From NCBI GenBank assembly GCA_052143655.1, contig JBKQSL010000293.1, positions 1 to 10,778 of the forward strand: 10,778 bases of DNA, given 5' to 3'. A model generated the notes under the pieces. The model made no database searches. It worked only from the letters and a program-made list of their open reading frames with translations, and was not told the DNA's origin. The translations under genes were made by a program, and so were the position numbers. Below are positions 6,023-10,778 of this stretch, in pieces; position 1 is the stretch's first letter, and the number at the start of each line of letters is the position of its first letter. Origin of the DNA: CAVSUR01 sp052143655 (GTDB taxonomy: Bacteria; Actinomycetota; Actinomycetes; Streptosporangiales; Streptosporangiaceae).

Positions 6023-6865
6023 GTGCGCAGCAAGCAGTACGGACCTGACGTCCTCGCCGCGGCGCGGCGGCGGCCCGGGCTGGCCGAGGCGCCCCGCGTG
6101 GCCGCCGAGATCGGCATGGTCGTCGAGGACTCGGCGGCCGAGTTCTGCGGCGCCGTCGTCGGCTGGGAGAAGGACGCCATCACGCTGGAGGACCGGCACG
6201 GGCGGCGGCGGGTGTTCCCGTTCGGCCCGGGTGCGTTCCTGCTCGAAGGCCAGCGGGTCACGCTCGTGCGGCCTGCGCCCGGCAGTCCCGGTCCGGGCGG
6301 GCGGCCGGCCGGGCCGCGGCGGACCGCGTCCGGCTCGATCGCCGCCCCGGTCAGCCGGGCCAAGGTCGCCAGGGCCAGCCGGATCTACGTCGAGGGCCGG
6401 CACGACGCCGAGCTGGTCGAGCGGATCTGGGGTGACGACCTGCGCGACGTCGGCGTCGTCGTGGAGTACCTGGGCGGGATCGACGACCTGCCCGCGATCG
6501 TCTCCGGGTTCCGGCCCGGGCCCGGCCGGCGCCTCGGCGTGCTGGTCGATCACCTGGTGACCGGATCCAAGGAGACCAGGATCGCCGCGCAGGTGCAGTC
6601 TCCGCACGTGCTGATCGTCGGCCACCCGTTCATCGACATCTGGGCGGCGGTGAAGCCGTCGGCGGTCGGGATCAGCGGCTGGCCGCAGATCCCGCCGGGC
6701 ATTCCGTGGAAGGAGGGCGTGCTGGCGGCCCTCGGCTGGCCGCCGGACACTGCCGCGGGCTGGCAGCGCATCCTGCGCTGCGTCCGGGGCTTCGGCGACC
6801 TGGACCCCGCGCTACTCGGCCGGGTCGAGGAACTGATCGATTTCGTCACCGAGCCCGGCGCCTGA
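6023..6865 (+). CDS. DUF3097 family protein, possible TOPRIM-like domain
   Basis: 280 aa and full length for this actinobacterial family of unknown function. The N-terminal part (about 30-84) has a small beta-rich look: GMVVEDSAAEFCGAVVGWEK, then ITLEDRHGRRRVFPF and LLEGQRVTLVRP. A Gly/Pro/Arg linker spans 85-105. The C-terminal part begins IYVEGRHDAELVERIWGDDL (121-140) and continues GVVVEYL, LGVLVDHLV (171-179), ETRIAA and VGHPFIDIWAAVKP (199-212). The VEGxHDA start followed by hydrophobic-D-H resembles the TOPRIM glutamate and Asp strands; this is my inference. The end, LLGRVEELIDFVTEP, is typical. The start is GTG 6023, with GGAG about 9 nt upstream. Divergent from codA; no operon partner is certain. 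Confidence 0.85.
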   Translation: MRSKQYGPDVLAAARRRPGLAEAPRVAAEIGMVVEDSAAEFCGAVVGWEKDAITLEDRHGRRRVFPFGPGAFLLEGQRVTLVRPAPGSPGPGGRPAGPRRTASGSIAAPVSRAKVARASRIYVEGRHDAELVERIWGDDLRDVGVVVEYLGGIDDLPAIVSGFRPGPGRRLGVLVDHLVTGSKETRIAAQVQSPHVLIVGHPFIDIWAAVKPSAVGISGWPQIPPGIPWKEGVLAALGWPPDTAAGWQRILRCVRGFGDLDPALLGRVEELIDFVTEPGA

Positions 6866-6950
6866 CCGCGGCTGCTACTCCGGCCTGCGGCTCCTCCCCC
6901 GGCAGGCCCCCGGCGCGCGGCTGGCCGGGACGGCATTGTTAACTGTCGGC

Positions 6951-7394
6951 ATGCCAGTTGACGGTGAATACGAGCCGAGCACGCAGCAGTGGGTCCGCGA
7001 CCAGGTCGAGCTGTACGAGGGCTCGGGCGGGACGCAGGGCACGACGCTAGCCGACACCGGGCTGCCAGTGGTGATCATCACGAACAAGGGTGCCCGCAGC
7101 GGCAAGGTCCGCAAGACGCCGGTGATGCGGGTGGAGCACGAGGGCCGGTACGCCGCGGTCGCCTCCAAGGGCGGCGCGCCCGAGCATCCGTACTGGTACA
7201 GCAACTTCCGCGCGAACCCGCTCGTCGAGCTGCAAGACGGCCCGCTCAAGCAGGACATGACGGTCCGGGAGGTCGCCGGGGAGGAGCGGGCGCAGTGGTG
7301 GGAGCGCGCGGTTGCCGCCTACCCCTCCTACGCCGACTACCAGCTCAAGACCGACCGGGAGATCCCCGTCTTCGTGCTGGAGCCAGTCACCTGA
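6951..7394 (+). CDS. Deazaflavin (F420)-dependent nitroreductase-family protein (Ddn-like)
   Basis: 147 aa, a single split-barrel domain of the DUF385/Ddn type. Members bind F420H2 in mycobacteria and streptomycetes and reduce varied substrates, including quinones and nitro-compounds. Typical features are PVVIITNKGARSGKVRKTPV (39-58), HEGRYAAVASKGG (63-75), HPYWYSNFRANP (79-90) and the C-terminal IPVFVLEP (138-145). ATG 6951 is preferred over TTG 6936 because MPVDGEYEPST is the usual start. No good Shine-Dalgarno precedes it; TTAACT at 6939-6944 sits exactly where a -10 box would be for a leaderless mRNA, though the second base is atypical. It lies 85 bp after DUF3097 on the same strand. Actual substrate is unknown. 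Confidence 0.88.
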   Translation: MPVDGEYEPSTQQWVRDQVELYEGSGGTQGTTLADTGLPVVIITNKGARSGKVRKTPVMRVEHEGRYAAVASKGGAPEHPYWYSNFRANPLVELQDGPLKQDMTVREVAGEERAQWWERAVAAYPSYADYQLKTDREIPVFVLEPVT

Positions 7395-7484
7395 TGCGCA
7401 CGCCGGTAGTTTCGGCGGGGTGCCGCTACCGGGCGGGCGGGTCCGACGACGGCTGTTCTGGCGGTTCTCGCTTAACTGGGCCGC

Positions 7485-7501
7485 CTGCCGTGCAGCGGCA
7501 G
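7485..7501. terminator. Hairpin between convergent Ddn-like and orphan genes
   Basis: CTGCCG (7485-7490) pairs perfectly with CGGCAG (7496-7501) over a 5-nt loop. It lies between the stop codons of two convergent genes (7394 and 7526), so it may serve both. There is no T-tract. Confidence 0.4.
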
Positions 7502-7525
7502 CTGACCGCAGAATGACTGGGCGCG

Positions 7526-8062
7526 CTATGCGGACAGCAGACCTTCCTGCGTCAGCTGCGACGTGAACAGCTTCCGTCGCCGGGCCAGTTCATCGTCAAT
7601 GCTGACGACTCTCTGATCAGTGCCGCGCACGCCGTGCTTGTCCAGTTCCTCGCGCGCGGCATCCCTGGCCATCTGCAGCAGGCTTTCAGCTCCCGGCATG
7701 TTCACGGTGATATTTACCCCCGCCGCCTTCATCTCCTTCATCGCACTAACGTATCCCTTGATGATGAGGCCGAGAAGTGCGGTCCCGAGGGTCGCCTCGC
7801 CAATTTTAGTCCGCAGCAGAGTTGCAATCTCGTTATTCAGGGTCGGGGCCCGGAAAGCAATTGCGTGAATGTGCCCGAGCTGCGGCAGCGTGAGAGAGCT
7901 ACCCGGAAGAAGGATGCTGGCAGGGACCTGATGAACTGCTGCGCTGGCGGCGGGATGACTGGCAGCCCAGGCGGATGAGACATGATGGAAGCCGACGGCC
8001 AGGCCTTTCCCGGCCAGCAGGCCAAGGGCCGCAACGCCCTTAACTACATGTTGGACAGGCAT
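7526..8062 (-). CDS. Hypothetical protein, 178 aa
   Basis: I do not recognise this protein. It has a mildly hydrophobic N-terminal stretch (VVKGVAALGLLAGKGLAVGF, 6-25) and a second, stronger one (TLGTALLGLIIKGYV, 91-105). The C-terminal half is charged and probably helical (ESLLQMARDAAREELDKHG, then DDELARRRKLF). A membrane-associated protein with a soluble C-terminal tail is possible. The start is well supported: ATG 8062 has GGAGG (8067-8071 on the minus strand) 4 nt upstream, and a good promoter lies at 8102-8130. Codon use is visibly less GC-biased than in the flanking genes, which may indicate horizontal acquisition. Convergent with the Ddn-like gene. Confidence 0.65.
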   Translation of the reverse strand: MPVQHVVKGVAALGLLAGKGLAVGFHHVSSAWAASHPAASAAVHQVPASILLPGSSLTLPQLGHIHAIAFRAPTLNNEIATLLRTKIGEATLGTALLGLIIKGYVSAMKEMKAAGVNITVNMPGAESLLQMARDAAREELDKHGVRGTDQRVVSIDDELARRRKLFTSQLTQEGLLSA

Positions 8063-8195
8063 GTTTCCTCCATGGCGACTGCCGCCGACGTGATGAACGG
8101 CAGTATTGCAGGATAAGCGTCACGTGACAACGGCGAACTCCATGCGCCTGAGGTAACTTGCGAAGAAGGTCACAATAATAGGTATTTTCAGCCAT
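8040..8195 (-). CDS. Possible small 51-codon ORF upstream of the orphan gene
   Basis: ATG 8195 is preceded by AAGGAG with an ideal 7-nt spacing (8203-8208 on the minus strand). It encodes MAENTYYCDLLRKLPQAHGV and then an Arg/Cys-rich tail with five cysteines in total, ending at 8040 inside the start of the 178-aa gene (23-bp overlap, different frame). No family is recognised. Against it: the predicted promoter of the 178-aa gene lies inside it, and the tail looks like random GC-rich translation. It could be a leader ORF coupled to the downstream gene, a gene remnant, or chance. Confidence 0.3.
   Translation of the reverse strand: MAENTYYCDLLRKLPQAHGVRRCHVTLILQYCRSSRRRQSPWRKHACPTCS
8102..8130 (-). 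promoter_or_regulatory. Promoter of the 178-aa orphan gene, with palindrome at -35
   Basis: On the minus strand, TTGTCA (8125-8130, 5 of 6 matches to TTGACA) and AATACT (8102-8107, 4 of 6 to TATAAT) are separated by exactly 17 bp. This is the most consensus-like promoter in the window and lies about 40 bp before the ATG. The perfect 10-bp palindrome GTCACGTGAC (8119-8128) overlaps the -35 box and could be an operator. Confidence 0.55.
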
Positions 8196-8238
8196 TCTGC
8201 CGCTCCTTGTCAGGCGCGCTGTTCCCGCCCGGCGCATG

Positions 8239-9102
8239 TCAGCCGCGGTCGGAGCGGGCGCTGCGGCGGATGCCGTAGCCGATCCGGCGGGCCTGCTCGG
8301 TCACCTCGTCCAGCTCGGCGTGGGTCAGCGTGCCGGGATCGCCATAGCAGCGGGCCAGCCGGTAGACCCGGGCCAGCCACTCCAGCAGCAGTGCCCGCTC
8401 GTACGCCTCGTCCAGGCTGGCGCCGTAGCAGACCGCGCCGTGGTTGCGCAGGATCACCGCGTGCCGGTCGGTGAGCGCCCTGACCGTGGCGTCGGCCAGG
8501 CCGCCGGAGCCGAACCGGACGTAGGGCGCGACGCGGACCGGCCCGCCGAGCCCGGTGATCGCGTAATGGATGGCGGGCAGCTCATCGCACGCCGCTGACA
8601 GCGCGATCACCTCGGCCGAATGCGTGTGCACGACCGCCGCGGCCGACGTGGCCGCGTAGATAGCCACGTGCATCGGCAGTTCGGTAGACGGCTTCTCCGC
8701 CGCGTCGAGCTCGGTGCCGTCCGGGCCGACCACGCAGACATCGGCGGGCTGCATCTCCCGGTAGCTGATCCCGGACGGGGTGATGGCCAGCACGTCGCCG
8801 ACCCGCATGCTCATATTGCCTGCGCTGCCGACGGCCAGGCCGTCGTCCAGCAGGCGGACGCTGTAGCTGACGAGCTGGGCGCGGGCTGCGGCGAGCTCGT
8901 CAGAGTCGGGATAAGAGATGCATGGATGGTAGACGGCGCCGGGGAAAAATACATCCCTTCCGCCCCGGCCAGGACGGTCGCCGTCACCGCGCCTGGCCCG
9001 GGCCAGGGCCAGTCCAGGGCCGGACCAGAGCCGGGCGGCGTTAACCAGTTGAGCAGCCGCGACGCGGCTGGCTACCGTCGGAGTGTGCTTCCCACCGGGC
9101 AC
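8239..9102 (-). CDS. Class II aldolase/adducin-family protein (fuculose-phosphate aldolase-like)
   Basis: The conserved domain runs from about residue 67 to 255 of the longest frame. Class II aldolases cleave sugar phosphates such as L-fuculose-1-phosphate using zinc. Visible motifs are GLAVGSAGNMSMR (88-100), ITPSGISY (107-114), KPSTELPMH (137-145, catalytic-type E141), the zinc ligands H159/H161 in VHTHSAE, and H221 in RNHGAV. The first 55-65 residues are low-complexity, overlap the lysE start and promoter, and have no family counterpart. GTG 9102 is the only ATG/GTG/TTG in frame before the domain, so the true start is unclear; the 5' limit given is the outer bound. The last 15 codons are Arg-rich. 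Substrate is unknown. Confidence 0.8.
   Translation of the reverse strand: MPGGKHTPTVASRVAAAQLVNAARLWSGPGLALARARRGDGDRPGRGGRDVFFPGAVYHPCISYPDSDELAAARAQLVSYSVRLLDDGLAVGSAGNMSMRVGDVLAITPSGISYREMQPADVCVVGPDGTELDAAEKPSTELPMHVAIYAATSAAAVVHTHSAEVIALSAACDELPAIHYAITGLGGPVRVAPYVRFGSGGLADATVRALTDRHAVILRNHGAVCYGASLDEAYERALLLEWLARVYRLARCYGDPGTLTHAELDEVTEQARRIGYGIRRSARSDRG
8900..8923 (-). other. Out-of-frame ATG mini-ORF at the expected aldolase start
   Basis: An ATG at 8923 reads MHLLSRL and stops at 8900. It sits almost exactly where the aldolase should begin and one frame away from it. TATTTT (8946-8951 on the minus strand) is a plausible -10 box just upstream, although no -35 is evident. It could be a leader peptide, or the real aldolase start disrupted by a one-base indel. 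Confidence 0.3.
9049..9084 (+). promoter_or_regulatory. Leaderless-type promoter of lysE-like gene
   Basis: TTGAGC (9049-9054) and TACCGT (9073-9078, fitting TAnnnT) are 18 bp apart. The base 7 nt after the -10 box is 9085, the G of the GTG start. There is no usable Shine-Dalgarno: GGAG ends 1 nt before the start. This geometry fits a leaderless mRNA, common in actinomycetes. Confidence 0.55.
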
Positions 9103-9723
9103 CTGCTAGCTTTCGCGCTGGTCTCGTACGCGCTGATCCTGGTGCCCGGCCCGAACGTGCTGTTCGTAATCAGCAGGTCTCTGCAGCTCGGCCGCGCCGC
9201 GGGCCTGGCCGCCGTCGTCGGCGGCCAGCTGGGCGTCTACCTGCAGGCGGTCGCGGTCGCGGTCGGGATCGGGACCGTGGTGGAGCGGTCGGTGGCGGTG
9301 TTCACCGTGATCAAGCTGGCCGGAGCAGCGTACCTGGTTTACCTGGGCATTCAGGCGATACGCCGGCGGCGGTCGCTGGCCGCCGTACTCGAACTTCCGG
9401 CCCGGCGGAAGTCGCTGGGCCGGATGCTGCGGGACGGGTTCGTCGTGGGCGCCGGGAACCCGAAGTCGATCGTGTTCTTCGCCGCTGTGCTGCCGCAGTT
9501 CGCTGACCGGGCCGCGGGCGACGTTCCGGTGCAGATGTTGCTGCTCGGCACGGTGTTCATGGCCATCGCCCTGGTGTCCGACAGCATGTGGGCTCTGGCC
9601 GCGGGCACCGCCCGCGGCTGGTTCGCGCGGTCCCCGCGGCGGCTGGAGATCATCGGCGGGACCGGCGGCCTGGTGATGATCGGGATCGGCGCCAGCCTCG
9701 CGCTGTCCGGCCGCAAGGACTGA
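9085..9723 (+). CDS. LysE/RhtB-family amino-acid exporter
   Basis: 212-aa inner-membrane protein with the usual six hydrophobic segments of the LysE/RhtB translocator family, which exports amino acids or related small molecules. The family N-terminus LPTGHLLAFALVSYALILVP leads into PGPNVLFVISRSLQLGRAAG (21-40). A central positively charged loop (RRRRSLAAVLELPARRKSLG) precedes GAGNPKSIVFFAAVLPQF (122-139). GTG 9085 gives the standard MLPTGH start and lies at the predicted transcription start. The gene is divergent from the aldolase. The exported compound cannot be deduced. Confidence 0.92.
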   Translation: MLPTGHLLAFALVSYALILVPGPNVLFVISRSLQLGRAAGLAAVVGGQLGVYLQAVAVAVGIGTVVERSVAVFTVIKLAGAAYLVYLGIQAIRRRRSLAAVLELPARRKSLGRMLRDGFVVGAGNPKSIVFFAAVLPQFADRAAGDVPVQMLLLGTVFMAIALVSDSMWALAAGTARGWFARSPRRLEIIGGTGGLVMIGIGASLALSGRKD

Positions 9724-9787
9724 CCGGCCGAGGACATCAAGGCCCGGCTGACCGCTGCGCAGCCTGCGGCACTCCCCGATACGGCCT

Positions 9788-9809
9788 GCCGCACCAGGCC
9801 CGGTGCGGC
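9788..9809. terminator. Strong hairpin after lysE-like gene
   Basis: GCCGCACC (9788-9795) pairs perfectly with GGTGCGGC (9802-9809) across a 6-nt loop, 64 nt after the lysE stop. It also follows the convergent oxidase remnant, so it may act in both directions. There is no T-tract. Confidence 0.45.
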
Positions 9810-9835
9810 CTGGAACAGCTGGCCCAGTGCGGCCT
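9797..9835. repeat. 24-bp-period direct repeat
   Basis: GGCCCGGTGCGGCCT (9797-9811) recurs as GGCCCAGTGCGGCCT (9821-9835), with 14 of 15 identical. The first copy contributes an arm of the hairpin at 9788-9809; the second overlaps the stop of the oxidase remnant. Confidence 0.45.
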
Positions 9836-10228
9836 ACAGCACCTTGCCCGGGTTGAGCAGGCCAGCCGGGTCGAGGGCGTCCTTGATCGCGCGGTGCACC
9901 GCCATCGAGTCCCCGCCGAGTTCCAGGGGAGCCAGCGGCGCTTGATGACGCCGACGCCGTGCTCGCCGGTCAGCGTGCCGCCGAGTTCCAGCGCGGCACG
10001 GAACACTTCGTCGGCCGCGGCCCAGACCTGCTGCGGAACCATCGCCCCGGCGCCCAGCCCGGCGGCGGAGCCGGGCGGTGCGGCCGCGGTCAGGTCCGGT
10101 CCCGGCGGCGCAGCCGCAGTCGGGCCCGGTCCGGCTGCCGGTCCGGACGAGACGGGCGGGGCCGGAGCCGCGCAGCCGGCCGGACGGTCGAAGACGAACA
10201 CCGGGTGCAGGTTGCCGTCACCGGCGCC
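9834..10228 (-). pseudogene. Remnant of a GlcD-type FAD-linked oxidase (C-terminal domain), frameshifted
   Basis: Reading the minus strand, AGDGNLHPVFVFDRPAG starts at about 10225. A Pro/Ala/Gly-rich stretch of about 40 residues follows, then AAADEVFRAALELGGTLTGE and HGVGVIKRRWLP. These are hallmark C-terminal motifs of glycolate oxidase/D-lactate dehydrogenase flavoproteins (GlcD family). The frame then breaks at a GGGG run (9926-9929). One base over, it continues ELGGDSMAVHRAIKDALDPA, GLLNPGKVL, stop at 9834-9836, the usual family ending. The His of the normal GHAGDGN motif is Gly, and no FAD-binding half is found upstream. It is therefore 5'-truncated as well as frameshifted. The frameshift alone could be a sequencing error in the G run; the truncation could not. 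Confidence 0.75.
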
Positions 10229-10324
10229 CCGCCGGGGTGCCGTCGGGGCGGCCCGCCCGCGGACGGGCGGCTGTGCTGACGGGAGCAGCCACGACGCCGC
10301 GGCTGGCTGGTAGCGAGCCGACGT

Positions 10325-10361
10325 CCAGGCGGGCGGCCCGCGCCCGGGCGCGGGCGCCTGG
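10325..10361. repeat. Long GC-rich palindrome/hairpin
   Basis: Positions 10336-10355 are a perfect 20-bp palindrome centred on CCCGGG. Outside it, CCAGGC (10325-10330) can pair with the GCCTGG ending at 10361, after small unpaired stretches. It would form a cruciform or a strong RNA hairpin. No neighbouring gene clearly uses it as a terminator. Confidence 0.5.
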
Positions 10362-10535
10362 GTAACGCGCTGGCATGGTCACCCGCGCGGAGCTACGTCG
10401 GCATGCTCGCCGCTGCGTGCGCCTGCAGCACCAGGCGGGCCTGACCTACCGTGAGACCGAAGTAGTGGACGTGCCGGAGGGCCGGGGGTAGGCACAACCC
10501 GCAGGCCAGCCGCCCCCCGCCGACTTCCGGTGCTG

Positions 10536-10555
10536 GCTGATCCACGCTGATCCAC
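10536..10555. repeat. 10-bp tandem duplication
   Basis: GCTGATCCAC is present twice head to tail, at 10536-10545 and 10546-10555. The copies are identical; no function is evident. Confidence 0.5.
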
Positions 10556-10562
10556 GGCTGTA

Positions 10563-10610
10563 CCGGCGCAGGCCCCCGGTGGCCGGTGCAGGCCCCCGGG
10601 CCAGCGCAGG
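10563..10610. repeat. 20-bp tandem repeat, two copies plus partial third
   Basis: A unit built on CCGGcGCAGGCCCCCGG occurs at 10563-10582 and 10583-10602, with 16 of 20 positions identical. A truncated third start (GCGCAGG) runs to 10610. This is adjacent to the end of the dnaE2-like gene. Confidence 0.5.
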
Positions 10611-10618
10611 GTCTGCGC
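10604..10618 (-). terminator. Small hairpin downstream of dnaE2-like gene
   Basis: GCGCAG (10604-10609) pairs with CTGCGC (10613-10618) across a 3-nt loop, 6 nt past the dnaE2-like stop codon. Together with the larger hairpin at 10633-10672 it makes the transcript end highly structured. No T-tract. Confidence 0.35.
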
Positions 10619-10623
10619 AGCCG

Positions 10624-10778
10624 TCAGCGGAAATCGCGGCTGCGCGTGGCTGCGATTACGCGCAGCCGCGATAGCCGGGTGGCGAGCAGGCTGACCGCGC
10701 CGTCCAGCCGCTCGACCCGGCCGTGCACCACCAGCGCGCTGGCATCGACACCGATCTTGCGGTAGCGCTCCCAGACCG
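10624..10778 (-). CDS. dnaE2: C-terminus of a DnaE2-type error-prone DNA polymerase III alpha (partial)
   Basis: Fifty codons are visible before TGA 10624-10626; the start lies beyond the window. VWERYRKIGVDASALVVHGR then VERLDGAVSLLATRLSRL matches the end of the C-terminal OB-fold region typical of DnaE2/ImuC proteins (pattern W-x-R-Y-R-x6-A-x-L-x2-V-x-G-R-x-E-R). DnaE2 is a damage-induced translesion polymerase, usually acting with ImuA'/ImuB; none of those partners is in the window. Other DnaE-type C-termini have a related OB-fold, so the DnaE2 assignment rests on the short motif. The last 12 residues (RVIAATRSRDFR) look like an extra tail, encoded within a 15-bp hairpin. Confidence 0.7.
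   Translation of the reverse strand, partial: VWERYRKIGVDASALVVHGRVERLDGAVSLLATRLSRLRVIAATRSRDFR
10633..10672. repeat. 15-bp perfect inverted repeat in the dnaE2-like 3' end
   Basis: ATCGCGGCTGCGCGT (10633-10647) and its exact complement (10658-10672) flank a 10-nt loop. The structure ends 6 nt before the stop codon, entirely within coding sequence. It is the strongest hairpin in the window. Confidence 0.7.

Larger units (their letters stand above)
10229..10623. other. Gene-poor, repeat-rich stretch
   Basis: I see no convincing gene here. It contains a 20-bp perfect GC palindrome with outer imperfect pairing (10325-10361) and an open frame of 38 codons (10375-10491) lacking a ribosome site. 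It also has a 10-bp direct repeat (10536-10555), a 20-bp tandem repeat (10563-10602) and a small hairpin (10604-10618). It lies between the oxidase remnant and the end of a dnaE2-like gene and is probably decayed DNA. Confidence 0.5.

Noticed and set aside
5773..6363. N-terminal extension of the deaminase upstream of 5772
   Set aside because: The extra residues are Arg/Pro/Ser-rich low-complexity sequence with no family counterpart. They would overlap the start of DUF3097.
7620..7868. Plus-strand hydrophobic ORF antisense to the 178-aa orphan
   Set aside because: It lacks a ribosome site, whereas the minus-strand gene has both a promoter and a strong Shine-Dalgarno.
10375..10491. 38-codon plus-strand ORF, MVTRAELRRHARRCVRLQHQ then AGLTYRETEVVDVPEGRG
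   Set aside because: It looks helix-forming and has biased codons, but has no ribosome site or recognisable family and lies in repeat-rich decayed DNA. It could be a gene fragment; not supportable as a gene.
10325..10672. CRISPR-like or attachment-site repeats
   Set aside because: Repeats are short, differ from one another and lack regular spacers. No cas, integrase or tRNA gene is present.

Overview
The window is GC-rich throughout, with strong G/C preference at third codon positions, frequent GTG starts and TAnnnT-type -10 boxes. It carries a deazaflavin (F420)-type nitroreductase-fold protein, a DUF3097 protein and the C-terminus of a DnaE2-like error-prone polymerase. Together these point to a high-GC actinomycete. 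I do not try to name the genus.

Layout: (1) 1-113 is the tail of a membrane protein. (2) 303-2735 is a compact cassette: a QueA-like protein and a short-chain dehydrogenase (SDR) overlap by 4 bp on the minus strand and are divergent from a SoxR-type [2Fe-2S] MerR regulator. The SDR promoter has a 19-bp spacer filled by a perfect inverted repeat, as expected of a MerR/SoxR-controlled promoter. (3) 2996-5772 holds an NCS1 nucleobase permease convergent with a CodA-type deaminase. In the deaminase the residue matching E. coli Asp314 is Ser, the change linked to 5-methylcytosine deamination. (4) 6023-7394 holds DUF3097 and a Ddn-like protein. (5) 7526-8235 is an orphan patch of visibly lower GC, with a 178-aa unknown protein, a good promoter and a possible 51-codon ORF. 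(6) 8239-9723 is a class II aldolase divergent from a LysE exporter whose promoter looks leaderless. (7) 9724-10623 is decayed and repeat-rich, with a frameshifted remnant of a GlcD-type FAD-linked oxidase. (8) 10624-10778 is the dnaE2-like C-terminus, whose last codons form a 15-bp perfect hairpin.

The two best candidates for linked biology are a redox-sensing SoxR/SDR/QueA-like operon, and a permease plus deaminase pair that could import and deaminate (5-methyl)cytosine. Both functions are inferred from motifs and gene order; neither is shown. No tRNA, rRNA, CRISPR array, transposase or integrase was recognised.
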